Program-made: the position numbers and the translations under genes
Shown here: positions 1 through 9,728 of the stretch, in pieces
Layout: each line of letters begins with the position of its first letter
Numbering within the stretch: position 1 is the stretch's first letter
Notes under the pieces: generated by a model
What the model was told of the DNA's origin: nothing
The model's input: the letters and a program-made list of their open reading frames with translations, nothing else
The model's database searches: none
Source of the DNA: Eremomyces bilateralis CBS 781.70
Lineage: Eukaryota > Ascomycota > Dothideomycetes > Eremomycetales > Eremomycetaceae
Assembly: GCF_010015585.1 (NCBI RefSeq)
Contig: NW_022985075.1
Coordinates: 248,001 to 312,000, forward strand
DNA: 64,000 bases
Direction: 5' to 3'

Positions 1-1
1 C

Positions 2-1171
2 CGAACCGTTATTGCATCCAAGCAGTCCGGAAACGAAGACCTGCTCGCCGATTTGGTTGCGGAGGCCGTACTTGCCGTCCTGCCCAAGGATCCCATAAAT
101 TTCAACGTTGACAACGTCCGTGTTGTGAAGATCATGGGAGGGAGTCTCGAACAAAGCAGGGTCGTCAAAGGCATGGTATTCGGTCGTGAACCCGAGGGCA
201 ATGTCAAGAAGGCCAAGAAGGCCAAAGTCGGAGTCTACACTTGTCCTGTTGACATCAGCCAGACCGAGACAAAGGGGACCGTGTTGCTGCACAACTCAAA
301 AGAACTCTTGGATTTCACCAAGGGCGAGGAGACGCAGGTTGAAGCCATTGTCAAGGAGCTCTACGATTCCGGTATTCGCGTCGTTATTGCCGGCTCTACG
401 GTCGGCGAACTTGCGATGCACTACCTGAACCGCTTCGGCATTTTGATCATCAAAATCCTGTCCAAGTTCGAGCTCCGGCGCCTCTGCCGGGTGGTTGGAG
501 CGACCCCGTTGGCCCGTCTTGGGGCCCCCATGCCTGATGAGATGGGGAGCATCGACATTGTCGAAACCCTCGAGATTGGTGGCGATCGGGTGACGGTCTT
601 CCGCCAAGAAAACGACCTGACACGAACCGCTACCCTGATCCTTCGTGGTGCGACCCAAAACCATCTCGACGACGTCGAACGCGCGGTCGATGATGGTGTC
701 AATGTGGTGAAGGCTATCACGAAAGATCCTCGCTTGGTGCCTGGCGCGGGAGCTACAGAAATGCAGCTTGCTGAGAGAATAGGAGCCATTGGCGAGAAAA
801 CTCCGGGACTGGCTCAGTATGCGATCAAAAAGTATGCTGAAGCATTCGAGGTCATTCCACGGACGCTTGCGGAAAGTGCGGGCTTGGATGCTACGGAGGT
901 CCTCAGTCGGTTGTACTCTGCCCACGCCTCCAAGGCCGAGGAGGACGACGAAGACTGGACCGTCGGTGTCGATATCGAGAACGAAGATGGAACGGGAACG
1001 CTTGATGCCGCCGATGAGGGCATCTTGGATTTGCTTGTGGCGAAGAGTTGGGCCATCAAGCTTGCGACCGAGGCCGCGCGGACTGTCTTGAGCGTCGACC
1101 AGATCATCGTCGCCAGACAGGCTGGTGGACCTAAGCCGCCGGGACCCAACGCGAATTGGGATGAGGACTAG
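2..1171 (+). CDS. cct8: T-complex protein 1 subunit theta (CCT8), 5'-partial
   Basis: C-terminal part of one subunit of the cytosolic group II chaperonin TRiC/CCT, which folds actin, tubulin and other proteins with ATP. The reading frame is open from base 2, so the gene runs off the left edge; about 390 residues remain of a family length near 550. Visible are the end of the equatorial/intermediate region (NFNVDNVRVVKIMGG), the apical domain, and the C-terminal equatorial segment with VPGAGATEMQLA, corresponding to the conserved VxGGGATE nucleotide-pocket loop, followed by the helix ending SVDQIIVARQAGGPKPP. An acidic insert (EEDDEDW) lies before the last helices. No intron is needed in the part seen. 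The first codons in the window are coding sequence, not a start. Confidence 0.95.
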   Translation, partial: RTVIASKQSGNEDLLADLVAEAVLAVLPKDPINFNVDNVRVVKIMGGSLEQSRVVKGMVFGREPEGNVKKAKKAKVGVYTCPVDISQTETKGTVLLHNSKELLDFTKGEETQVEAIVKELYDSGIRVVIAGSTVGELAMHYLNRFGILIIKILSKFELRRLCRVVGATPLARLGAPMPDEMGSIDIVETLEIGGDRVTVFRQENDLTRTATLILRGATQNHLDDVERAVDDGVNVVKAITKDPRLVPGAGATEMQLAERIGAIGEKTPGLAQYAIKKYAEAFEVIPRTLAESAGLDATEVLSRLYSAHASKAEEDDEDWTVGVDIENEDGTGTLDAADEGILDLLVAKSWAIKLATEAARTVLSVDQIIVARQAGGPKPPGPNANWDED

Positions 1172-1317
1172 ATTGCAGATATGTTCAAGGCATCATCATA
1201 GAGGCGAAAAGGGCGTATACCCACCAACACACTTGGAGTTTATATGGATTGATAGAGCCAATGTATCATGATTTGAGCATACGTCTGGCACGTGCATTTC
1301 CGCCTTAAGATACTGTC

Positions 1318-2451
1318 TCATCCGAACTTGAACGCTACCCCTTCTTTCTTGACCGTGTTCTTTCCTCCACCTGCGTAACCCGTGCCCTCGCTTCTAATCA
1401 GCACAAGACCCGGTTTTCGACCCTTGTCCTTTTTCCGACCCTTTCCATCTTTCCCCTTCTTGCCTTCCTGCTGCTGGCTACTCAGGTCCGCGTCGCAAAC
1501 GTAGCACCTCAGAAGTCCTCCTGATTCACCATTGTGATCCCAGAGGTCCCGCGCCTCCTTGCCCGTCGGATCTACAAACTTTTCGACGCAGGGCTTGCAC
1601 ACAACATGACCACATGGAATGGCTATCATCGCCTTCGCAGCGTTACTGAGCCGCTTCTTACAGCTCGGACACGATGGCGCCGCCTCTCTATCGTTCGATG
1701 TACCGGATTGTGCTTTATCCCTATCGTCCGTTTGGAAATGGACAGGCGTGAGCGTCTTGAGGGAGAACTCATGTTTGGCGTTCGATGCCGAAGCTGGGCA
1801 TATTGCGTGCCATTTACGATCTTTAGTGTCTGGAGCGGCTTCATGTTCGCCACCTCGCACTCGATCGAGCTCATCCGGCGTCTGTGACGGCACCCAGAAG
1901 CTGGGTAGTTGGCTTTTGGCGTTCTTGGCTCGCTTCTCCGCTCTCATCCCCTCCTGTATCCGATTCTGATCTTCTTTTGCGATCCGCAAGAGCTCCGACT
2001 CATCCAGCTCAAACTTACGCTTGGTTCCTCGGTTTCTCTCCGTCTCTTTCTCCGATCGGCGCTCCTCCGGTTCGCTGCGGGGACCATTCGAACTGCCAAA
2101 GCCTTGCTGTATACGCTCAAACTGTTTTATACTTTCTTCCTGAGCCAGCTTCTCCCGCTCCAGTTCATCATCTTTCCTTTGCTCCACGTCGCGCTCCCTC
2201 CCCTTCTCCAATCGATCCTTCTCTTTGCGCTGTGCAAGTAGATTGGTGATCGCGCATTCGCGACAGAACAGGTCACCGGAGGGGCACGCGACCGGGTCTC
2301 GGAGAGCGTTCAGGCATAGCCGGCAGAAATGGAGAGGGAGGAAAGATTCGCGTGTGAGTTGAGTGGTTTTGGTCCCCCATTGAGCCTTCAGTAACGCCCG
2401 CTCGTGGGCCGTGGAGAATGGGAGCGTCGTGTTCCGCTTGCTGTGAGCCAT
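1318..2451 (-). CDS. NOSIP-like RING/U-box protein
   Basis: 377 residues in a single exon, ATG at 2451. The N-terminus ([21 protein letters not shown]) and a split U-box-like zinc region (C43, C46, C56, C63, C66) match nitric-oxide-synthase-interacting protein (NOSIP) family members, known as nuclear E3 ubiquitin ligases linked to splicing complexes. Residues 75-175 form a charged coiled-coil rich in Arg/Lys/Glu. A second cysteine cluster, CPSCKKRL...CGHVVCKPC...CYVCD (residues 261-319), is the C-terminal RING/U-box half. The tail is lysine/glycine-rich. The gene is divergent from the GatC-like gene, with 431 bp between start codons. A nuclear role in RNA processing is inferred from the family; nothing here shows the substrate. 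Confidence 0.88.
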   Translation of the reverse strand: MAHSKRNTTLPFSTAHERALLKAQWGTKTTQLTRESFLPLHFCRLCLNALRDPVACPSGDLFCRECAITNLLAQRKEKDRLEKGRERDVEQRKDDELEREKLAQEESIKQFERIQQGFGSSNGPRSEPEERRSEKETERNRGTKRKFELDESELLRIAKEDQNRIQEGMRAEKRAKNAKSQLPSFWVPSQTPDELDRVRGGEHEAAPDTKDRKWHAICPASASNAKHEFSLKTLTPVHFQTDDRDKAQSGTSNDREAAPSCPSCKKRLSNAAKAMIAIPCGHVVCKPCVEKFVDPTGKEARDLWDHNGESGGLLRCYVCDADLSSQQQEGKKGKDGKGRKKDKGRKPGLVLIRSEGTGYAGGGKNTVKKEGVAFKFG

Positions 2452-2882
2452 GGTTCAGGAAATGCAGAAGGGGGTTGGCGGATGCCTGATCTTGGGTTCG
2501 GTATATCGCAGGTGGTCAAGATAGCTGGAGCCTTTGTGTAATAAACAAGATTATGGTGGGAATATTTGAACTCTCTCTAAGTTGAGAAACCGACAGTTGA
2601 AACTTTGATGTACACAGGCTAAAACCCAAAGGCCATCGCGGATTCGCGGTCGGCCGATAAACGACGACGGGTAGACTAGACCTAATTGAGCTTAGCTACA
2701 ACGACCCACATTCAACATCACTTCATCGGAACTCTCTTTTCGACTATTATATTTACAATGGTTAACACTATGTTCGATAGTGTTTATCAATAATTGGACG
2801 TATTGAGCATTTGGTACGGCCGAGTTACCTCTGAACAACAATTTATGTCCGGTCGGGTCGACCATCACAACTTTTCGACTCA

Positions 2883-3458
2883 ATGATGGCAGCGTATATG
2901 CGCCACCAGGCCTTCCGGTCCATAAGAGCTAGGATTGTCCCACGGAGCAGTTACAGCGTGCTGCATTTGCGTGAATACAGCGGCAATGAATACGATGTCA
3001 TTGATAAGGCACTGGGGGAGCCCTCGTGGTCGGCCCAAGACCTGCTATCCTCTGGAGTTTCAACCACGGCGGATGAGATAACTCCCACTCAACTCCGGAA
3101 ACTGCTTCGCCTTTCCGCCCTGCCTCCACCAAAAGACCAAGACGAAGAGTCCAGGCTTCTTGGCACTTTAGCTTCACAGCTGCACTTTGTCCAAGCAATC
3201 CGGAACGTGGACACTATCGGCGTACGTCCGCTACGGTCACTGCGCGACGAATCCGATGAAGCAGGGGCAGCTGCCGAGATCACAAAAGACTCATTGCAAG
3301 AGAACTTCGATAGCGAAGAGAGGATTGGCAAACACTATGTCCGGATCCGACGACGACCCTCAACCTTAGCCGAAACGAAAGAAGCAGAGGATTGGGACCC
3401 CCTGCAGTGCGCGACACGCAAGTCGAACCGATTCTTCGTTGTCAATGGAGCTAAATAG
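2883..3458 (+). CDS. Mitochondrial GatC-like subunit of Glu-tRNA(Gln) amidotransferase
   Basis: 191 residues, single exon, with two adjacent ATGs (2883 and 2886). The first ~40 residues are Arg/Ser-rich without acidic residues until position 31, as expected of a mitochondrial presequence. The middle (about residues 65-125) fits the GatC fold: EITPTQLRKLLRLSALPPP, then QLHFVQAIRNVDTIGVRPLR, equivalent to the bacterial pattern of an L-x-x-L-A-x-L helix followed by a V-x-x-VDT-x-G-V-x-P loop. GatC stabilises the GatA-GatB pair that converts Glu-tRNA(Gln) to Gln-tRNA(Gln) in mitochondria. The C-terminal 60 residues are a fungal extension. Family assignment rests on this pattern alone. Confidence 0.72.
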   Translation: MMAAYMRHQAFRSIRARIVPRSSYSVLHLREYSGNEYDVIDKALGEPSWSAQDLLSSGVSTTADEITPTQLRKLLRLSALPPPKDQDEESRLLGTLASQLHFVQAIRNVDTIGVRPLRSLRDESDEAGAAAEITKDSLQENFDSEERIGKHYVRIRRRPSTLAETKEAEDWDPLQCATRKSNRFFVVNGAK

Positions 3459-3743
3459 TGAACATTCTGCAGCTGCTCTAGACTGACAGACTCAACTCAA
3501 AAGGAGCATGCTATCGTTACATTACATCATGGGGGAATCTCTGATCCTTAACGCCTCCGTCTAAAAACGCCAAAAGAACAAATCATCATCCGGAGCGAGG
3601 GGGACTTTTCATAACAGCCGCCCTCATTCCCGAGTCATCATCGCCAGCCACAAAAGCTCCAACTCATATTTCCCGCTTTCCATTTCCGTCATCCGTCACG
3701 TGACTGACAACTCAGCCACTTCACGAAAACTGGTACGCAACTG

Positions 3744-4385
3744 TCAAGCGTATTTTCGCTGGCATAGAAGATGGTCATCTTCGACGGAATATCTACTTGT
3801 GTAGCAGTTGCACAAGTCGTGTCGCTGTGTTCGTTGGTTGTCGAAGTCTGGAGTGGGCAGCCTCTGAATCCTTGGCGTTGGCGGCACCTCCAATCTCTGA
3901 ATCGGCGACACGTCAAACCCTTCTAAGATTTCAGCACTGTCAGCCGAACCATTTTGGTCGTTACCCTGCACGATGACAGGCTTCGGCACGGGTTTTGCCG
4001 ACCATCGACTGTCTCGTGGAAGCCTTCGCTTCGACGGCGTCTTGGCAACAGCGACGTTGTGGCATTGCCAGTGGGCAGTATCATCTTTCTCATCTGGGAA
4101 CAGCACCTCATCATGGTGTAGCCAGTGACGACGCTCACATTGTCGAATGGATTCGATAACGCGGATTATATCGCCGTCTTGTACTTCAAGACGGCGATAC
4201 TGGCTAGCATAATCGTACTTCGACCCAACCGATGAATATGGGTCCGACAGCGATGTGCGAGTGGTTGTGTTGAAGGAATGTGATATGGTTGATAAGGACG
4301 GTGAAGAGGTGGAACAAGACGATGAGGTGTTGGCTTGCTCCTCTCCAAGACAGCGACGGTGGGGGGTAGTGGATGGCTCAGCCAT
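3744..4385 (-). CDS. Hypothetical protein
   Basis: I do not recognise this protein. The frame is open up to 4460, but I place the start at the ATG at 4385 (MAEPSTTPHRR) because the upstream residues look like translated leader; this gives 213 residues. It is Ser/Thr-rich and low-complexity for the first 60 residues, then has a more ordered stretch (YDYASQYRRLEVQDGDIIRV) and a Pro/Arg-rich tail with RLEVPPTPRIQRLPTPDF. No signal peptide or membrane segment is seen. A TATAAG-like sequence lies about 160 bp upstream on the same strand. It could be a small regulatory or cell-surface-independent fungal protein; function unknown. Confidence 0.45.
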   Translation of the reverse strand: MAEPSTTPHRRCLGEEQANTSSSCSTSSPSLSTISHSFNTTTRTSLSDPYSSVGSKYDYASQYRRLEVQDGDIIRVIESIRQCERRHWLHHDEVLFPDEKDDTAHWQCHNVAVAKTPSKRRLPRDSRWSAKPVPKPVIVQGNDQNGSADSAEILEGFDVSPIQRLEVPPTPRIQRLPTPDFDNQRTQRHDLCNCYTSRYSVEDDHLLCQRKYA

Positions 4386-4460
4386 GACTGCACGTGATGC
4401 TTGGGACCCCTGAAGGTTCGAATGGCCTCCAAATGTTCGGAGACTTAGATGCACGAACAA

Positions 4461-5584
4461 GTTGATATTTCATGGGAGAGAAATTAAGAGGAAAGAAGGA
4501 GAAACCAGAAGGATGGAGGGATGTCGGAGTGGGGGGCTTTGCTCTTATAATGGGACGGAGGCCGCGATGGCTTGGCGGCGCGCTAACCTGATTCGTGCGG
4601 TACAGGGGTCTGCACAGGTTATCAGCTTGGGACTCATTCGTATATGCAGTTGACTACAGGGCGACTGGATTGGGATACCTCACCTTTCCCCGTATGGAGC
4701 ATCGTTAGTTCATTATTTCCTGGACATGTAGCTCTCGGACAGGTGTATATGGCTCGTGGTGTTGACATGGATACGGGGGACCACCTGACGTCTAGGCAAA
4801 TGTACCACGCCAAGTCTTTGAAATCACGTACATAGTATATATTGAAGTATTTCGGGGTGTTTTCGCCGAAGAAGTTGTGCTTCTCGATGATCTGTGAATA
4901 CGCATTGTAGATTGGGGGAAGGAGAGCCAGGACGCCAGGACTGCTTGGACAGTGCCTCAACCCAGTGTAGGCGGCTGATATGCGGCACGAGTCTCTGCTC
5001 TCTACCGAATGCCAGTATATGAATCGAAGCTTTTGACTCCCTCTGTTCACACGACCCACAGACCACTTATTTGGATGGTCGGGCGTTGCAAAGATGAGGT
5101 TACTGAAATACGCCGAGGGTCATGAATGGGCCTCAGGAGAGCACAGCGTGGCTAGGAGTATTCTTGCATGATAATATTGCCTCCTTAGGTACTTGACGTG
5201 TGCGATCTGACGAAACCTGTAAATTTAATCACAGAGGCTTCAGGTTCGCCAATCAGTATAAAGCAGGTTCTGTCCCTACTTAGAGTCTGGAAACATAGTC
5301 TTCTGGTCGTAATGAATGCTCCGCTGATACGCTGCGCAATGATTGTCACAAATACATGGATAAAATTATAAAATCAAAAGCTGCATTACATCACTAAATG
5401 AAACGTTGCTAAAGAGCCTGAAGCGACTGTCCATAGAAGAACTTCATGAAGCCCACTCACTAGCTATGGCTCCATCTGCAGTGTTCTGAAGACGTATCTC
5501 TGTATATGATAACTGAACCTCGCACAACATCATGCCTGTCCAATAATTAAAAAAAGAAAAGAATGTTACAGTAGCAACCAAGCA
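4461..5584. other. Intergenic interval, no supported gene
   Basis: About 1.1 kb between the hypothetical gene and the NmrA-like gene. The minus strand has one protein-like stretch around 4830-4930 (NAYSQIIEKHNFFGENTPKY) inside an open frame, but it has no recognisable flanking exons and I treat it as a possible relic only. The 3' side is AT-rich and probably holds the terminator of the NmrA-like gene. Confidence 0.5.
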
Positions 5585-6788
5585 TTACTTGGCAAAATGA
5601 GTTCCAAAAAACTTCTCCACTGTCATCAGCTCCGCGTCACTTCCAATCTTGCCTTGAGCTTCAGTCGCAATCCTCTTCAAGGTCGCTGCGGTGTGGGTTT
5701 CAGTTGGCTCGCCGAAGTACAGCCCGCCAGAGATCTGGCAATAGCCGAACATGTGCCGGATAGTCTCTAGCGACTTCACTCCGAAAGTTGGCAAGTCTTT
5801 CCACGATGGCAGCGGAACATAGCGGGACTTGGTCCCAGTCACTGGATTACAGGTTAGTCAAGATCGGTAAGGGGCGTTGGGTTAACATACCCTTCTCGAA
5901 GTCGGACGCAACCTTGTCAAAGGATGCTGCCTCACTGACTCCTTGGATTGTTTTCCCGTTCCATGCCTTAGGGTCAAGGAACATGCCATGGACGATATCA
6001 CCATAGTCGTCCATCATGCCAATGAAGGGAACATCCTCCTTGCCACCCCACTTCGGGCAAACCAAGGACATGTAACCTTCGTTGTCGGCATTCAATGGAA
6101 AACCGCCTAGAACTGGAGCCAAGTCTGGGACGAGGAAATTCTCCAGATACCAGCCTGCATCAACGATGGTGACATAGTCAAATTTGCCAGAGGTCAGGGC
6201 ATAGGTCCCCACTTGGTTCTTGTCTGAAAGCTGTTAGAATGAGCTGATACTACAGGATGCATCGAAGCTGACTTTCGAAGGTGGGTATCATAAGTTCGCC
6301 GTTGGTCAAAGCAGACGGAGATGCGCCGGAGCTGTAGATAAAATGCTTGACACCAGCATCGGCAGCCGTATCGACAAGAAGCTTCCCCAAGTCCAACTCA
6401 GTAGGATTCTTAGGGTCATCAAACGCCTTAGAGAAATCAGTGGCCGGTCCCGTTCTCTTGCCGAGAGGACTTACTGGGTCATCCGAGTTAGTGTTCACGA
6501 AGACACCATAGCTTCCCTTGAAAGCCGCCAACATCTCATCCTTGTTGAAGCCATTTCCCTTGACCACTTCGACGCCGGCAGACGCGAGCTGCTTCGCTGC
6601 ATCAGAGTTGGGGTTTCGGGTGATGCCCCGGACTTTGAAAGCGCCGCTCTTGTTTTGAAGAATGGACTTGACGACGGAACCTCCTTGCGCTCCTGATCAG
6701 ATGATCAGTGTTAGTGATCTCTGGATGAAGTAACTCGACATTGATACGCACCCGTGGAGCCGAACACTGTGATGAGTTTGGAAGACAT
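5585..6788 (-). CDS. NmrA-like NAD(P)-binding protein
   Basis: 348 residues in four exons: 6788-6752, 6692-6273, 6223-5891, 5841-5585, with introns of 59, 49 and 49 nt (donors GTGCGT, GTCAGC, GTATGT) that keep phase throughout. The N-terminus reads MSSKLITVFGSTGAQGGSVV, a Rossmann nucleotide-binding loop GxxGxxG split by the first intron. Later segments (GVKHFIYSSGASPS, DAGWYLENFL) are typical of the NmrA/isoflavone-reductase-like atypical short-chain dehydrogenases, which lack the Tyr-Lys catalytic pair. Members sense NAD(P) redox state or act on small aromatic substrates; the role here is open. A TATATAAA element lies ~140 bp upstream. Confidence 0.88.
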
Positions 6789-6922
6789 TTCTGAAGAGGG
6801 TGGGTAGATAAAGGAAGACGGCAAGTGTTATATTAGAAAGATTGGACTCTTTTGGCTATTGCTGAGAGACTGATGAGAACAGATGATGTTATATCAATGC
6901 TGAAGGGGATGGCACGGCCATC

Positions 6923-6930
6923 TTTATATA
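6923..6930 (-). promoter_or_regulatory. Putative TATA box of the NmrA-like gene
   Basis: TATATAAA on the minus strand, about 135-142 bp before the ATG at 6788. Position and orientation fit the gene; no experimental support. Confidence 0.45.
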
Positions 6931-8425
6931 CTTGACAGGAGGCAGTATATCTGAATGAGCACATACGAGAGAGTAAACAACACCTGCGACATATTATTGC
7001 CAAGTCATGAGCTAAACACCTATTGCATACATTGCGCGGCCTGACCACACCATTCCTTTGAATACGAAGCGATATTTTGACTCGCCGTCGACTCTCCAGC
7101 TAGATGTGAGAGAGGACATTGTAACTTCCTGCAGGTTAGCGATACGCCAAGTCTAATACGACGCAAAACGAAGCTTATCTGACAAATTCCTTATGAAGAG
7201 TGAGCCAGGACAGAGATGCTTGCCCTTCCGGTGTTATCATTACCACCCTCTCAGCTAATCGCTACATTAATCGCAGTCCGAAGCTAGAAATGGTTGGACT
7301 CCAGGGCCAAGAATGCAAGAACCGGCACGAACGAATAAGATCCATATGAGGCCATAGACCGCGGGGGGTCCGTGAGGAAATCCTCGTCTTCTCTGCGTAA
7401 TGCTTCAGAAAATGAAGACGATGCATATTATTCCGTATACTCCTTTACTCCGTATATGCTTGGCGATGATGTTGGAGGCTGAAATTCTGGAAAAGATCAG
7501 TAATCTCACTGCCTGACAAGGATTCCCCCAGAGATCCGTGCGCGCCATATCCCTGACTCGTAATTACAGCGTATCATTACATCGTGGAGTTGACCTCGTA
7601 ACCAAACCCACACTAGCAATTCCCTCATACGAATTGCTTCGATGCTCTGGACCAAAGTCGCCGTTAGCTGTTCAGTAATCCGAATGAATAATATCTAGGC
7701 AGCAATGGTTTGGTCTTAGATGAGCCTTCTCACCTCTTATCAGCCACACTGAAGTTTTCGGATCTTCGACGCGTCTTTCAGTGCTGCCAGCAAAGAGACC
7801 GAGCGAATCTAAACCCGAATGACGCGTTTTATTCTTTCAAAGGTGTCGTCAATGGCTTCCCAATCCGAGTAATAAACATAGGAGCATGGTTTTGGGGCCG
7901 CTACACGTTCGATCTCTGGCAGCAGGGTGTGAATTCATTCCCATTACGCGGAGCCGAGACCCCTTGTACATGAACAAATTCGCTGGTTTGGCGACAATCG
8001 CCTTCAATCGTGGACATAAATGAGATAGCCCCTCATTGGTTGGAATTGCGGCGGTATCGGCGAACCCTTCGATAGGCGAGATGATCAAGGTTCGGTCTTC
8101 CCACATATGCCGTCCGTTATGGCCTCAGTACTGAATGGTAGTTTAGGGTACGGTAGGGGGACATGTCTCCTCATTGAGGGATGTCAATCGACCATCACGC
8201 AAGGTATGATACACCATAATCTTCTTTATTCATATCGCCCTAGCCCCTTGGAAGTTCAACTATCGCAGCGTTGATACACAAGCGGCTGACGCTTAGACGA
8301 AGAGAAGGCGTCGATACCCATCTACCTCCAATCGTGGTCCAAATCTGGAGACCTCCGGCGTGCAAAGTTATGACAAGGAATCGGGTACTGTGTACTACGA
8401 GACCGAAATCCTCGCCCCTACAACG
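6931..8425. other. Intergenic interval, no supported gene
   Basis: About 1.5 kb upstream of both the NmrA-like and LRR-like genes. I see only short open frames without recognisable motifs. The 60 bases before 8426 continue open in the LRR-like frame (peptide YYETEILAPTT), so an unrecognised upstream exon of that gene could lie here. Confidence 0.5.
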
Positions 8426-9728
8426 ATGAATGGAATGGAATCATGGATAGATGAGTCCTGGGGGAGCCGCTATGGTTCGCTCTATGCGAAACCAGCGCAT
8501 AAAACCGGGGTAAATACGTTATCTGCCTTGGCAGCGAACTGCCTGGCGGCCAATTTACGTTACCTGGATCTCGAAGTTCTCCAAGCCATGCCGGAACACC
8601 TTGTGCGGACCGTATGGGAGTGTGCGACCAAAAGGTAAGCTTCGTTTTGGCAGCTTGGATACGTTCCACCATGTCCATTGGGAACTGATCTTGTGCCTTT
8701 ACAGCGATAGCGACTCTCTTCGAACATGGGCCTTATTCATCAGCGCCTATGGCAGCTTCGATGGTATCTCAAGGACTAGAGCCGAGAAACTTGATCGTTC
8801 TATCGACTTACGTTTGGTATTGAGCGGAATATGTCGCATCCTCACAGATGTTTCAACTGCTCCAGAGGCAACGATATTCAAAGCAGCCTCCCGGCCATCA
8901 TGCCAATCTCCGATGGTCTTAGCTAGCCTGGCACCAATTACAGGCTTTCCTTTTATGACATTCCTGGACCTTAAGCTCCGATCCACACTCCCCCATGGAA
9001 CGAGTGAGACCATCCAAGCACTGGCAAAATTGCCGAACCTGTTGGTTCTTAGAATCCGTAGCGGCCATAGACTGATCGACGACCGTGTCCTCACAGGTTG
9101 GGCAAGATCCTCTCAAGAATCACGCGGTTTTCCATCACTGCGAGTCTTCTTGTTACAGAGTCCCTACAGCGTGACCTCACTTGGCCTCACAAATCTCCAG
9201 TTGCTGCCAAAACTGATCGGCCTGTACCTATATTACCAGACATGGGACGAGCCACCAGTGAGCGCTGCCGCGACCAAGAACATCTGGGTGCCGGTACATA
9301 AGGAAGACTACTCCCAATTCCTCCCACCTCACTCATCCCAGAGGAACCGTGACCTCAGGTGGAGGGAAGACACGCTGTCCGAGGAGTTGGTTGCATTTGC
9401 AAGATGCGCCATGGACATGAACCGAGACGTCTTGCAAGCGGAGGAGGACTGGGCACGCGACTTCGACAAAGCGATGGCGGTGGTGAAATGGAACGATAAA
9501 TCGTTAGAGGGTTTCCGATCCGAGCTCGGATATAGGGGAGGGGAAAGATATTTGAGCTTAACCCTTGGGGACTGGTATGTGCGAAAATTCGACGCGCGAA
9601 GGAATGAAGGATCAGTCATACATGGGATTGTTCCTGAGAGGAATCCTCATGGCGACTCGTTGCGGAAACGACCGAAACTGCGTCAAGGAAAGCAGCCGAT
9701 GGATGTCGAGGAATTTTTGGGCGCGTAA
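8426..9728 (+). CDS. Leucine-rich-repeat-like fungal protein
   Basis: 410 residues in two exons, 8426-8634 and 8705-9728, separated by a 70-nt intron (GTAAGC...ACAG). The ATG at 8426 (MNGMESWIDESWG) is the first in frame; the frame is open a little further upstream without ATG, so the N-terminus could be longer. The first exon resembles the F-box-like start of fungal LRR proteins (LRYLDLEVLQAMPEHLVRTV). The centre has irregular leucine repeats (TFLDLKLRSTLP, LAKLPNLLVLRIRSG, FPSLRVFLLQS, LLPKLIGLYLYY). The C-terminus is charged and ends KRPKLRQGKQPMDVEEFLGA, with a possible nuclear-localisation patch KRPKLR. No signal peptide. Function unknown; an F-box/LRR substrate receptor is one possibility. 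Confidence 0.7.

Noticed and set aside
296-925. Minus-strand frame opposite CCT8
   Set aside because: Shadow of a strongly conserved coding sequence.
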